Assembly (NCBI RefSeq): GCF_052857255.1
Contig: NC_135498.1
Location: forward strand, 116,565,134-116,629,133
DNA length: 64,000 nucleotides
Direction of reading: 5' to 3'
From: Amblyomma americanum
Lineage: Eukaryota; Arthropoda; Arachnida; Ixodida; Ixodidae
Under the pieces are notes generated by a model. That model saw only the letters and a program-made list of their open reading frames with translations, did no database searches and was not told where the DNA came from. Of the stretch, positions 23,566 to 35,420 are shown one piece after another. Every line of letters starts with the position of its first letter. Position 1 is the first letter of the stretch. Both the position numbers and the translations under genes were made by a program.

Positions 23566-24329
23566 GTGAGCTGCTTTTACGTACCTCAGTTCATTTATTA
23601 TATGGGTTGGTTTATTTTGGGTTCTGTTCTGGGCATTTAATGTCAAAAACGTTTTTTACATAAACTGGTCGGGAGAACTGTAGAAAAAATAATCATGACT
23701 GAGTGCAATTAACGACCCCAAAATGTTGTTGATACCGTGAGTAGAGTTCAACGCGGAAAATGAACCTCAGATATAAATTTGTGCGTGCTCAGGAGAGGCG
23801 ATATTGCAGCGGAGGTTTGACCTCTCTTTCGAAACCGACAAATTATGCATGCTGAGAACATAGCTCAACTCAAAAATTGCTTTTTTTTCAGTTTGACGAT
23901 GAGAAATAGGGTCCTCCATCATATTGATAGTACAGCGTTCGAGAGCACAACGTGCTGCTTGCCGGAATACGCATATTTTTGTATATGCCCATTTGCTTCG
24001 GTCTTGAAATCCCAGAAAAGAAGAAATCAGTGCAATTAAGGATGAGATTATTATTGAACGGGTGAAATGAGAACAGGATGAAAATACATACTTTTCAACT
24101 TAAGTGTAATAATAGGCAAAAGGCACTGTCATAAAGCGATCGCTATAGCCACTTATAAAACTGCCTTCATTTTGTTCGAAAAGGAATAGATTACACTGTA
24201 GGAGTTCTGACTTCACTCATTTCATGACAGTGGCGTGATAGTGATTTCAGCTTGGAGATGGGAGAAGATTTGGCCGACAACTCTCCTTAAAAACGTGTAC
24301 TATGTACCTGTTTAAAGAGTGCGGAGTTG
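23566..24329. other. AT-rich spacer, nothing recognised
   Basis: Only short chance-like frames; no repeat family identified. Confidence 0.5.
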
Positions 24330-26260
24330 ATCATCATCACCATTACCAGCCTGACTACGCCCACTGCAGCGCAAAGGCTTCTCACATGTCTCTCCAATAA
24401 ACCCTGTGCTTTGCCAGGTGCGTCCACCCTATATCTGTAAACTTCTTATTCTCATCCACCTACCTAACCGTCTGCCGCCTTCTGCTACACTTGCCTTCTC
24501 TTGGAATCCACTCCGTTACTCTTAAGGACCAACGTTTGTCTTTCCTTCGCATCACATGCCCTGCCCAAGCCCGTTTCTTCCTCTTGATTTCGACTAGGAT
24601 GTCATTAACCCGTGTTTGTTCCCTCACCCACTACGCCCGCTTCCGGTCTCTTAACGTTACACCTTTTATTTTTCTTTCCATGGCTCGCTGCGCTCTCCTT
24701 AACTTAAGCTGAACACTTTTCGTTAACCTCCACGTTTCTGCCCCGTAGGTGAGTACCGGTAACATACAGCTGTTGTACACTTTTCTCCAGAGGGATATTG
24801 GTAGCCTGCTATTCATGATCTGAAAGAACCTGCCACATGCGCTCCACCTTATTCTTATCCTTCTAGTTATTTCCCTCTTATGATCCGGATCAGCTGACAG
24901 TACCTGCCTAAATAGACATATTCCTTTACCCCTTCCAGCACCTCGCTGCCAAATGTGAACTGCTGTTGCCGTGCTTGACTGTTGAACGCTAGATTTATTT
25001 TTTGCTTGTTAATTTTAGACCCACCTTACTGCTCTATATGTCTAACTGAATGACTATGATTTGCATTTCTTGTCCTCAGTGACTCAGCTAGCAATGGCAG
25101 ATTATTCAAGTATTTTTCTTTAACTATTATCTCCAACTGTGACCAATTCAGGCGTCTGAATACCTGCCGTAAACAGGCGGTGATTAGCATTGGCGAGATC
25201 GTATCTCCTTGCCTGATGCCCTTCCTTATTGGAATTTTATACCTGACTTCTTGGAGGACTATGGCAGCTGAGCAGTTGCTGTAGATATCTTCCAGTATTT
25301 TAACATAAGGCTCTTTAACACCCTCACTCAGCAATGCCTGTATGACAGCTGAGGTTTCCACAGGGTCGAATTCTTTCTCGTAATAAATGAAGGCTATATA
25401 TAGGGCTAGTTTCATTCAGCGAATTTGTCTATCACCTGATTGTTAGTGGGAATATGATATATTGTTGAATATCATTTACTAAAGCCAGCCTGATCATTTG
25501 GTTAATTAAAGTCAATGGTTGCCCTGACTCTATTAGCGACTACCATAATAAATACCTTGTAGGCTACGGACAGTAAGATGATCGGTCTGTAATTTTTTCA
25601 TGTTCTTGACGTCTGCTTTCTTATCAATTAAGATAATATTAGCGTTCTTCCAAGCTTCTGGTACGGCCGACAACATAAGACATTGCGTATACCGGGTGGG
25701 TAGCTTTTCTAGCACAAGTTCCCCTCTGTCCTTAGAGTTCTGCTGTTACCTGATCTTCGCCATCTGCTTTTCCCCTTTACCTGGCTCCTAAGGCTGTTTA
25801 CTTCCTTTGTCGTTACTCGCGGTATGACGCATTGCTGTGCGCTATCGTCACTCTCATTAACGTTCTGATTACCTTGGCTACTGTACAGATTTGTGTAAAC
25901 TCTTCGGCTACTTTAACTATCCTATCCATATCGCTACTGACATTGCTCTCCAAGTCTTTAACTCATACATCTGATTTTTACCAATGCCTAGTTTCCTCTT
26001 CACCGCTTTCAGGCTACCTCAGTTCTTAGAGCATGATCGATCCTCTCCATACTGAACTTCTTTATGTCCGCTACTATGCGCTTATTTAATAATTCTATAG
26101 CTCTGCTAGTTCTATCCTATATTTAGGGTTAGACACCCTAATGCTTTGGCGTTTCTTAATCAGATGTTTCGTCTCCTGAGGTTGCTTGCCGGGATCCTGT
26201 CGCACCTTCCTGCTGCCTACTTCTACTGCGCACTCCGTAATGATTGCTGGTAGTTTTTGG
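24330..26260 (-). pseudogene. RTE-type non-LTR retrotransposon, 5'-truncated
   Basis: Minus-strand reading gives, from 26260 down: a linker (ECAVEVGSRKVRQDPGKQPQ, RIELAEL), AVPEAWKNANIILIDKKADVK (start of the RT fingers, ~25640), the palm block IAFIYYEKEFDPVETSAVIQ and LEDIYSNCSAAIVLQEV, and the highly typical IPIRKGIRQGDTISPMLIT (~25230-25175). The position of the catalytic FADD box reads LLAES, so the active site is lost. Downstream, LPVLTYGAETWRLTK and RAMERKIKGVTLRDR (24.75-24.63 kb) match the RTE post-RT region. The 3' end at 24330 is the GTAGTCAGGCTG...GATGATGAT tail used by tick RTE copies. The endonuclease domain is absent. Confidence 0.88.
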
Positions 26261-26751
26261 GAGTACCAAAATTTGCAATGTAGAAGTATGAAATCCGGCG
26301 CGTTCCGTTTGACATACTTAGCAAAGTATGCTGTCTTTCTGCTCCTTTTTTTGCACTGCTGCCTTCCAACAGCCTGTTCACAAATCAGAAACCACTGGAA
26401 AGTGCAACTTTCGCTGAAAAAAATCGTGAATGACAACTTTGAGCAGTTTACAGATGTAAAGTAACAGGACGGAATGCTTTTCTCTTGTTACTTTATTGAA
26501 CATCCAGGGTGGGAGTTATCGTTACTCTATGGCAAGAATGGCAGGCAGAGCTCTACTATTCATCTACTTTATAGTTCTATTCCCACTTTGCTCCCATACT
26601 TTCAGCCTCCCGTCTAGTGATGCAAGTGTCGTCGACATCTCCTCTGTTGTTGCATTCACACTTGCCGAAGCGACGACATACATTCCACGGTCCGCACTGT
26701 GAAAAAAAAAAATAGTTTTATCAGTGAAGTGAACTGCTTCCTGTCTGGCTT
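26261..26751. other. Spacer, nothing recognised
   Basis: A 69-codon frame with a hydrophobic stretch (26496-26702 +) is visible, but it lacks a recognisable motif and is followed by an A-run. It is probably not a gene. Confidence 0.4.
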
Positions 26752-28122
26752 GTGATTATAGAAAAAAATTGGCAGACAGCGGTCGATGAAGAGCAAGAGA
26801 TGCAAAGACGCTCAAAACACGCAGCGCCACCGCACATATTCGCTACCCGCCTACTGCTCTTCCCTCGGCATGACTGTGAGATCGTCGTAAGACCGAGAGG
26901 CGGCCTAGTCCTAGAACAAACCCCAGTAGTCGACCTTCAAGCAGTATTCGAGACGGTTGTCAACATCGAGACGGTTCGAGACGGTTGTCATAGCATCCTA
27001 GTCAGACCGAAGAAAACATAGGAGTTCCAGCACTAGTGACGAAACCGTTCGTGCAGTTCTTTGCAAACCGCAAACCAGCACAATTCAAGCGAAAATCAAG
27101 AAAAAGCCGCCTATACCGCAGCCGCAGATGTCTCCGTCCTGCAAGGGGCGATGACCGGCCTCCACTCAGCAGCGGCGCCAACGTAGCTGATAAACAACAT
27201 CCGAACCAGCGGGGCAGCCCTAATTCAAGCGCGAAAGCCGGTACATGAAATGCTGTTCTCCTAATGTTCGAGCAGGTACGCGTCACATATCACGTATACT
27301 AGGGAGAGCTGGAACTTCACTGCCGCCCTTACCACCCCGGATACAAATACGATCCACGTGCCCGAAGCCAAGCCATAGGTCAGACGTTTGCCAGTAACCA
27401 CACCTCTGCAGATGCACAGACATCCCAACCCACAACACCATTTCCTAACACTTTTTTTAGCCGGCATGTCTAAAATGAGAGAATACCACGCCAACACTCT
27501 GACCCGTTACTTCTATCAGCGCAACAACAAACTTGACTGGAAAGCCCGGCTAAGCTTAACATGCCATCACCTCCAATCCCCAAGTCCCTGCTCGTTCAAC
27601 TACACAAGACATCAGTCCGGAGCCGCCCCCCGAATTCACCTGCCAGGAACCAAAAATTCATTTGGGACTAAGAAGCATATTTAACAAAAAATTGTCCAGG
27701 CCCGTGGCACTGGAGAAAGAAGGAGGTTACCCACCTCCACGCGGTATTAACATATTACTCAAGTGAGACAGACGGGCGGTCTACCAACAACAATCCCCTA
27801 CTCACCTCCTACTAAGTAGCCCGTTCCGCACCGCACCACGAATGGACGAAACACCAAGCAAGCGCGCGCTGACACAACCGGTCCAAGAGCAGAAATTCCT
27901 TTTGTACTAGAAATTGCACCGGTAACTCAAGACACTGACATATCCAGAACATCAATGCTCAATGAAATAACGCAACTAGTTCGACAACGCAGAGAGGCAG
28001 TGCGTCAGAAAGAGACAGGCATAGGGGGAACTTCAACAGCACAGGCAGTAAATGCAGCAACTCTCTACTATGCCACACGCCAGCAATTAAGATTTCAAAG
28101 AAACGGAAAACATCAGTAATGC
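26752..28122 (+). pseudogene. Non-LTR retrotransposon ORF1 (gag-like), decayed
   Basis: The motif CEIVVRPRGGLVLEQ (~26870-26920) is the start-of-domain signature I associate with ORF1 proteins of common tick non-LTR elements, where a VIRPRGGL box precedes a long globular region. After several frame breaks, a second recognisable block at ~27308-27430 (GELELHCRPY..., HRSDVCP) corresponds to the part leading into the CCHC knuckles. A further open stretch at ~27895-28119 (EITQLVRQRREAVRQK) looks like the charged C-terminal tail. The ORF2 3' end at 31.85-32.47 kb may belong to the same element. Confidence 0.55.
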
Positions 28123-29774
28123 AATCACCGCCCGACGAGGCGTCGTAACCCCAGTAACCCTTGAGTAGCCTGCCGGGGAAGCCCATAACACACAGTAACA
28201 CGCACGAATCTCAACAACATAGACCACCAGCATAGGTGATCTATACTGTAAAACTATTTGCTCCCTTATGAGTACATTTCCGTGTCTAAAACATGTACCC
28301 TTGCACACTCCCAAAAGTTGCACCGTTTTTCCTATGCTTTACAGTTTCATTATTTTTGATTGATTTAATGACGGTAGGAAATTTTTTGTGTGCACTGTTC
28401 GAGCTAATTCAAACATTCCTTAGAGAAAGCTGTCGACCACCTTTCTAATTTTTCGCCAGATTAACGGCATCGCCAGATAATATAGTCATTATGACCAGAC
28501 GTGTCTTTCGCGGCATGTCTGAACCTGTTTGGTCCGGATTCACTTTTCTCATGTCTGCATGGTGTTCAAGCTGAATGTTTGTGAAAATACTCAAAAAAGG
28601 AAGAAAAGTCTCTTGATATAGAAGGCCACCCACTGGCAAACCCGAACCCACAGCAACACGACGCTCACATATGCTATGTATATTTTTTTCGAAATGAACA
28701 TTAGCATATATTTGCACCCCTACAATGAGTGACACAAAGCTCCTTAGGTGACAGTGTTCAACACTGATGATACCACTGCAGCGCGCAATAGTTACTCACC
28801 ATGACGTACATCCTTTCTCCAAGTTTATATACACTCTAATAATCCACGTTTTCAGGTAACTGATGTTTAACAACTCAGCTACAATATTTTGAGTTAATTA
28901 GCACATTACGTGCGAGAAAATCGCAGTCAAGATTGCACGCATGAAGCTGCACCTGTCACATAAAGGAAAGCTCCAATAATTCAGATCATTTTAAAGTACT
29001 CTTGGTTGAGCTATTGCAGAGTTCTTCAAAAAGTTAAAGAAGCCCCGCACAACCTTAGGCGTCCATGCACCTGAAGGAGCTGCAGCACCCCGGCACTCGA
29101 TCGCATTTGAGAGGTGCATGGGTGCATGAACGGTGCGAACGTACTCAGCTTAGCGCACTCTTTAAAAAAAAAAAGAAAAATGCGGGTGTGGAAAGAGTGC
29201 AGTCAATAGTGGTACTCCTTTAGGGGTGCAAATTGTCTTCCTGTGCAGAGATTTCAGCATCCGCCTCGCATGTGGGAGGTGCGGTTATACAATAGGTAGA
29301 AGCTTTACCCAGGCTTGGTGCTCGCCTTCTATTGAGAAAAATGCTTGGGAACTTTCTCTTCGACCCCACCTTGAGTAGACAAAAACACCTTGTGCCATGG
29401 GGCTCTATGGCCACAGATGCCATTGCACGATGATATATCATCATGAACATAAGCACACACAATGCATCGGGCAAAGCGCAGAAAAACTGGGGGCATTCTG
29501 AATAGCACTCTTAACGACGAAATTGCGATCGCATTTAAGATGCCTGCTATAGTGTCTACAATGACTGTGTTACGTAAGTATTGGTATTTTCACTCCAAAA
29601 AACCCCAGTTGGAACCCGTTTCACTGTTCTTATTTGGTACGCATGAATAATCGCCTTCTAGAATGTTTGAATGCCTTCCATTCAATTATCATATGGAATT
29701 ATAGCAATTCACCTTAATGCACCCGCTGACCGACCTTAATTCATTTCCTGGCTGGGTCGATGGCGGCGCTGGCG
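28123..29774. other. Unassigned spacer with one SINE-like patch
   Basis: No coding recognised. A purine run lies at ~29164-29180. The SINE-like patch is listed separately. Confidence 0.45.
29225..29460 (+). mobile_element. SINE-like copy with degraded tRNA head
   Basis: CAGCATCCGCCTCGCATGTG...GGAGGTGCGG parallels the anticodon-arm region of the tRNA-Ala-like head at 11.3 kb. It is followed by a body (GCTTTACCCAGGC, TGCCATGGGGCTC, GGCCACAGATGCCATTG) that reads like a SINE body. The B box is degraded. No target duplication was identified. Confidence 0.45.
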
Positions 29775-30682
29775 TCGCCAACGGCGTTGATGAAGTTAGC
29801 GTGACTTGCCTCGCGCAGAACAGAACGCTCTCGACAACCGGCCTGGCCAGCAGCGTCAACAGCCCGCTCCGCTGGCTCACCAGTCGCGGCTACCGGGACT
29901 CCAATAAATGTGTACCTCCAACCACATTTGGTCGGACCGGACGACAGCGCCTACGGACGCAACGCCACTCCCACCGGCTCTGTGCTCCTGCCCGTCCTGT
30001 CCCTCCACATGGCCATGCCGCTGCAAGGCAGCTTCTTCTCGCCGCCATGTACGCGCCTACCACCGCGCGCGGTGAGCTGCTCCAGCCCTATCAGCGCTCC
30101 TTCCTTCGGCGGCTGCCCGGCCTGCCCGCCTTTTTATGCCAGGAACCCTGTTGTGTGGCTGGCGCTGCTGGGTCGCAGTTTCATGTCAAAAACATGTCCA
30201 GCCAGCTGCTGCACTATCTGCTCGCCAGTCGCGAACTCCCACCCGGTCTCATGGCACAGTTGCGGTTGTCGCCTCCTGGCCCCGACATAAGTGGCAATTT
30301 CAAGAAGGGCCTGACGGCATATTTTGACTTGAAGCTCCCGCCGACTCTCTGCACTACTGTTCCAGACTCAAAAGCTATGGCGCCACTCGACCATCCACTG
30401 CTGGCCGCATTCCCTACCCGAAGTGTTTCGGCTTTCCCTCCGCCCGCTCCTATGTCGGCGCCCCTCCACACACCAGTCTCCATTATCGTCGCCGCGGGTG
30501 CATTTTCTGCAATGACATTTTCCAGCCCGCTTGAACCCAACTGGCGACCCACTAGTAGACCTTCCGACTGCAGCACGCCTGCCTCGCCTCCAATTCCTCG
30601 ACTTCTCCCGCCTGTTCTTTACGTCATCTTCATCCTTTGGCTCCCCTCGCCCTTTGCGCAGCAGCCAGGCTCGACCGCCTGA
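29717..30682 (+). CDS. 321-codon open frame across the compact LTR element
   Basis: An ATG at 29717 opens the longest uninterrupted frame of the window (321 codons). It runs through the left LTR-like repeat and almost the whole interior. The product is rich in proline, alanine, serine and arginine, with short hydrophobic stretches near the end (PVLYVIFILWLPSPFA), and matches no family I know. Because it starts upstream of the element and passes through an LTR, the ATG is unlikely to be the real start. The frame may be a relic of a gag-like interior, or open by chance in GC-rich DNA. Confidence 0.3.
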   Translation: MHPLTDLNSFPGWVDGGAGVANGVDEVSVTCLAQNRTLSTTGLASSVNSPLRWLTSRGYRDSNKCVPPTTFGRTGRQRLRTQRHSHRLCAPARPVPPHGHAAARQLLLAAMYAPTTARGELLQPYQRSFLRRLPGLPAFLCQEPCCVAGAAGSQFHVKNMSSQLLHYLLASRELPPGLMAQLRLSPPGPDISGNFKKGLTAYFDLKLPPTLCTTVPDSKAMAPLDHPLLAAFPTRSVSAFPPPAPMSAPLHTPVSIIVAAGAFSAMTFSSPLEPNWRPTSRPSDCSTPASPPIPRLLPPVLYVIFILWLPSPFAQQPGSTA

Positions 30683-30913
30683 GTTTCTTTCACCCGCCCG
30701 GCGGCCTTCCCGAATTTAACTGTGACCTGGATTTGACCAACCTGCCCAAACTTGTAAATACCGTTTTCTTCTTTTATGTGCACTGCGCTAGGGAGGGGGG
30801 AATCGCCAGCGGCGCTGAGGAAGATGAATATGGCGCGACCTGCCTCGCGCAGAACAGAACGCCCCCGGCAACCGGTCTGGTCGGCAACGTCAACAGCCCG
30901 CTCACGTGGTGCC
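29775..30913 (+). mobile_element. Compact LTR-type element (TRIM-like)
   Basis: A ~110-bp direct repeat (29775-29885 and 30803-30913; core TGCCTCGCGCAGAACAGAAC in both) flanks ~880 bp. The left copy runs on through AATAAA (29903-29908) to a terminal CA at 29925-29926. Two bases later TGGTCGGACCGG (29929-29940) sits in primer-binding-site position. The purine tract GGGAGGGGGGAA (30791-30802) immediately precedes the right repeat, as a polypurine tract should. The LTRs start TC rather than TG, and the right LTR is cut short at ~30913. No protease, RT or integrase fits inside, so it is non-autonomous or internally deleted. Confidence 0.7.
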
Positions 30914-31849
30914 TACGACATCACGGCGCTCTCAAATTCTAGATCGCGGGGAGTCCTCATACGACTACTGGAGCAGTGATACTGCGTTAAGCGAAGCCCA
31001 CTCCCCTCGACAGCTAGGTGGCTGTTTGAAACATGGCCAACGATAGGTCTTGAGACCCAGTTTGCTCTTCTCGAACTCCAGTAAGGCTGATGTCCAGCTC
31101 CACGGTGGGTAGGTGGCAATGGCATTCAATTTGGCAACGGTGGGCAGGTCGTGTTATCCCTTTTCAGCAATCAGGGAATTTCCTTGCAGAGAAGTCCGAA
31201 ATTTTTGTGAGACCACAAACTACATGCTATCGAATTAAAATCGAACTACAAGGGCGATAGGTAGAGAAAGACACAAATGCAACGCACACCAAGTGCACAC
31301 GGACACAAATAAGCCAAATAATGTGTTACTCTAGACGCGCCTCCTGGCAGAAACACGGGCTCAATCAATAATACGATGCCCTGCACATCCCAGACGCACT
31401 AGTTACTCGTTACTAGCAGACTGACATACTACCTACCATATCCGAACCTCACTAAAAGTAACTAAATGGCACTTAATGCACCGAACAAATGTCAACATGG
31501 CCCTGAATCTGCCCCAGCATGCTAAGTTCACGAAAATGCTACAGCTTGGATACCATAATTGAAGTCCACTTAGTAACCAGCAACGCAGTCTCATACACCC
31601 ACTGGACCCCACTTCCTCAGAACGTCGGGCTTCAAACCACTTAATACACGAACTAAATACGCTATTCCCTACGATAACAGCCCTGCCTTCTCACCTGGAA
31701 AGCGACCTACAGCTGTAACATCTCCCACAAAACATGAATCGAGACCGCCACAAAGGTCTCATGAAAGCACGCTTATCACACCCCAGAAGAATATACCAGA
31801 CAAGAAATGCTATGTAGAGATGGAAGAGCGAGCCTCCGAATCCCAGACA
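30914..31849. other. Unassigned, possibly decayed non-LTR sequence
   Basis: Cytosine- and adenine-rich + strand with composition like the ORF1/ORF2 remnants on either side, but no motif that I can place. Confidence 0.35.
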
Positions 31850-32473
31850 CCCGAAACCGGACTCCGGCTTTGTCTGATGGCCAGCAACTCTCAGAAGCAC
31901 GAACATTAAAGAAGCAGAATTCCTCGCCATACCTCTGTATAGAAGCTGTTCAGTAAAGATAGCGTACCTTCAACATCAGGACGAAGGCCACAAATCTATA
32001 TGGAACCCTGGTCGCGCTCGTGCGTTTTTCCCCAACGTAGCATATGACCGCAGATGTATGGCCTCTCCTACCCACAACTATAGGTTAACACTCAAAACGC
32101 GCCTCTAGGCTATCGCCCAACATACAGCGCTAAAAGCCATTCGGCATCATATACCATCCTTCTCACTCAAAACTGGACTTACAAAAGGCAGACAGGAAAA
32201 AACCTCGCACCAACTATCTTCCCTCCAGTTCGCCAAATTTTTCAATATCCCACCCTCTCCCCTGTACAATGCAGCACATGCCGAGCCATGCCATCTCCCC
32301 CCCCTCCACGCTCTATCACTATATATGAAAATGCCCCACATCCGATAGGTGTCTCACCCGTTCAATATCCCACCCCAACATATTGGGACACCGTTCTTCT
32401 AGCCAGTGTAAGGCCAAAGCGCTCTAGGACTCAGGAGGCCTCCAGGGAAGGTTTCCAACTTTCTAGAAAATAA
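31850..32473 (+). pseudogene. Non-LTR ORF2 3' end, decayed
   Basis: The fragments KEAEFLAI (RNase H acidic box region, ~31905), a basic stretch, and a final frame ending YWDTVLLASVRPKRSRTQEASREG (32370-32455) fit the C-terminal end of I-type ORF2 proteins, where an EQWEALL-like motif is common. The stop codon overlaps AATAAA (32468-32473), a normal arrangement for the 3' end of such elements. Most catalytic regions are gone. This could be the 3' partner of the ORF1 remnant at 26.75-28.1 kb, with the compact LTR element and other DNA between. Confidence 0.45.
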
Positions 32474-32929
32474 AGTTAGTTCCACCCCTTTTCTTCGTGC
32501 TTGCGCATTTCGCTGGTGAGTACGGACTTTAATGCGTGAGTTCTGGCACCGTGATACGCGGAGACATCACACTATTAGCTAATGCCCTAAAAATGATTTA
32601 CTGACCTTGCGCTCCCTGCTCTCAAATCTCAATCAATGGCGCTGTATGTTGCATATCCTATAATTTCAAGACACTATCGGCAACACGGGTGGCGTAACAA
32701 CACGTAACTACCGAAAGACTAAGCATACGCAGAGGTCCATACGAGGGTCCCGAAAATTGCGCAGGAACTCTGTAGCGATCTTTACTGGGAAGTTTCCTGA
32801 TAAGGCAGATTCAATAAAATTTCTAGAACATTCTATGGCTGGTTAAGCACACAACTCTAAGTAAAAGTTTCCTTTCTTACACAGTCCATCGGAATTAGGC
32901 AGCATTTCATTTTTCTTTATTTTTGTTTT
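32474..32929. other. Spacer, nothing recognised
   Basis: No coding or repeat identified. Confidence 0.5.
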
Positions 32930-35270
32930 CTCGAAGACATTCTCATTCATTTACATGCTCGACGTGTTCTTTTAGACCACTTCAATTCATCATGGTGTGC
33001 AGGTACAGTTTCTGACGCGTGGAAATCAAGTCGTATGGTTCCTATCCTTAAACCTGGAAAATCACCGCTTAACCTAGCATCGTGTCGTCCAGTCGCATTG
33101 GATACTTGCGTGGGCAAACCCATGGAAAAGATGGTACTTACACGAATTCAGTGGTATCTGAAGCGCTGTGAAATATACCCAAATGTAATGTCCGAGTTTC
33201 GGCGGGGACGTTCGTCTATTTATAGCGTGATTGACCTGGTGTCGTCAGTTTAACATCAGAAGCGTCTGAAGCGCTTGACGGCGGCGTTGTTTCTGGATGT
33301 TAAAGGGGCGTATGATAACGTCACTCATCAAGCTGTATTGAACTCACTGGAAACTGCAGAACTTGCTGTTCGCATGTTCTGCTGGATACGCAGTTATCTA
33401 TTCAACCGATCACTGTTTATGCAGGCTGAGGTCAGACCAACATCTTCACATTACACTTCCCGTTGGGTCCCACAAGGGGGAGTACTCAGCCCAAATCTTT
33501 TCAATCTTGTGCTTGTCGGCCTTGTCGATGTACTACCACAGTCGGCGAGAGTCTGTCTATGCAGACGATATTTGTATCCGGGCATTAGGAGTTACGCGAC
33601 CACAAGTTCCAGCAAGACTTCAAAAGGCCGCAAGCAATCTTGCGGCCTACCTCCACCTGCAAGGCCTGAAGATTTCTACTGAAAAATTTTCCGTTGTTGC
33701 TTTTACACGCAAGAGCATGTCCCATTACCCCGTGCGCATAAATGGGTCAACAATACCCTATGATAGAATCCATCGCTTCCTTGGAGTAATCACTGATCGT
33801 AAGTTAACATGGAGCTTAAATGCCTCGTACATGAAAACGCGACTGACATCAATCGTTCACGTTCTCTGCTTTCTCGGAGGGAAGACCTGGGAAGCATCAG
33901 TGCAGTGGATGCTCCTGCTGTACACCGCATTAGTCATGGGATTCCTTCGGTACAGTATCCCTGCACTAGGAAACCTGAGGAAAACGAACATACGGTGTCT
34001 GCAAAGTATTCAGGCTCAAGTTCTGCGGCTGTGTCTAGGACTGCGAAAATGAGTCTACAGCTGCAAAAGTACTCATCGCCCAGGAGAATACAGTGACTGC
34101 CTGTGTCACAATCGAAGCCTTCAGAGCGCATAATCGTCCCCTCTCTCGGATTGCCGCACACCATCTTGCTAGTCTTCCTGCTAATCGGTTGAGTACATCA
34201 GTTGCGAAAACTATTGATGACCATCGCGACTTCCTACCAACCCAATTTACACCAGCCTCTAGACCGCCTTCATTATGTAGTCTGCACCAACCTCGTGTGC
34301 TTCTTTCGATACCGGGCATCAAAAAGAAGGCTGATTTATCGACGACAGCACTAAAACAGACCACTCTCGAATATTTGCATGAGAAACACGGACACCGACT
34401 GCACGTATACACTGATGGCTCAGTGACCCCTTCCAGTTTATTGGGCTCCGTAGTCATCCCCGTAAAGACCACATTTAAGAAAGTGAAAATATCCCACCGG
34501 ACTTCATCGACTAGTGCTGAACTTACTGCTATTCGTGTCGCATTGATCGTATCAATGAAGAAAGACCCCAGCAATGGTCAGTTTCCACAGATTCAAAGGC
34601 AGCCCTCCAAGCGTTACAATCTGCTCTTCGTCATGGGTCCCATGAACAACTTGTCGCGGAAATCCGAGAGCTCCACCACACAGCCATCATCAAAGGGCAC
34701 GATATTGTTTACCAATGGTTTCCAGGACACAGCGGCATCGCCGGCAATCACCGCGCGGACGAGGCCGCGCGAACTGCTCCCCATGAGGGCGATTGCGTGT
34801 CCATCCCTATTTCGAGAGCTGACGCAGCCGGTAGGCTAAGACCACTGTCGAGGTACATCACGCTTGCCGCGTGGAATTCATGCGAATTCTCGCATTCGCG
34901 TTTAAAAACATTGGACCCAGATCTGAAGCTTCGGCTTCTGGCCGGCCTACCACGACGTGAAGCAAATTTATTGTGTCGCCTGTGGCTTTGCATAGCTTTC
35001 ACCAAGTACTACTCCTTAATAGGTATGGCTGACAACCCTGCATGTGCCATCTGCGGGTGTGATGAGACAATAGCCCACATTCTTTGTGAATGCCCTGCCT
35101 ACAGCGCCTAAAGACAGTCTCTCTGTCGTGCAATAAAACATCTAGACCTGCGCCCCCTGACGGAAACGAAGATTCTCGGCCACTGGCTGCGGCTGTTGTC
35201 GGCAGTGAAGGCCTCCAAGGCACTGCTACGCTTTTTGAGGACTACTGGCCTGCAAGATAGGCTGTGAATT
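32930..35270 (+). pseudogene. I-type non-LTR retrotransposon: RT, RNase H, zinc knuckle
   Basis: 5'-truncated ORF2. RT: SWCAGTVSDAWKSSRMVPILK (32975 on), RPVALDTCVGKPMEKMVLTR, FRRGRSSIYSVIDL, an in-frame TAA at 33251-33253, FLDVKGAYDNVTHQAV, WVPQGGVLSPNLFNL, then a frameshift into the intact catalytic YADD at 33558-33569 and LQGLKISTEKFSVVAFTRK. RNase H: YTDGS (~34410), SAELTAI (~34515), TDSKAAL (after a frameshift, ~34588), GNHRADEAA (~34750), so all four acidic positions are visible. It ends with a CCHC-like knuckle CAICGCDETIAHILCECPAY (~35040-35100). RT with a downstream RNase H points to the I group. Several frameshifts and nonsense codons inactivate it. Confidence 0.9.
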
Positions 35271-35393
35271 TACTGAACGACGTGACTAATTTCCTGCAAC
35301 GGTCTTTTCGCCTTCGTCTTTTTCTCCCCCCATCCCTTTACCCCCGTGCAGGGTAGCAAACCGACTATTCGTCTGGTTAACCTCCCTGCCTTT

Positions 35394-35420
35394 CCTCCTC
35401 CTCCTCCTCCTCCTCCTCCA
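35394..35420 (+). repeat. (TCC)n tail of the I-type element
   Basis: About nine TCC units close the 3' UTR (GCAGGGTAGCAAACCGAC region). The repeat replaces a poly-A tail and marks the 3' boundary of the element. Confidence 0.8.

Noticed and set aside
35394..35420. CRISPR-like or other regular short repeat array
   Set aside because: It is a simple TCC microsatellite forming the 3' tail of the I-type element. No CRISPR arrays or prokaryotic operons are present anywhere in the window.
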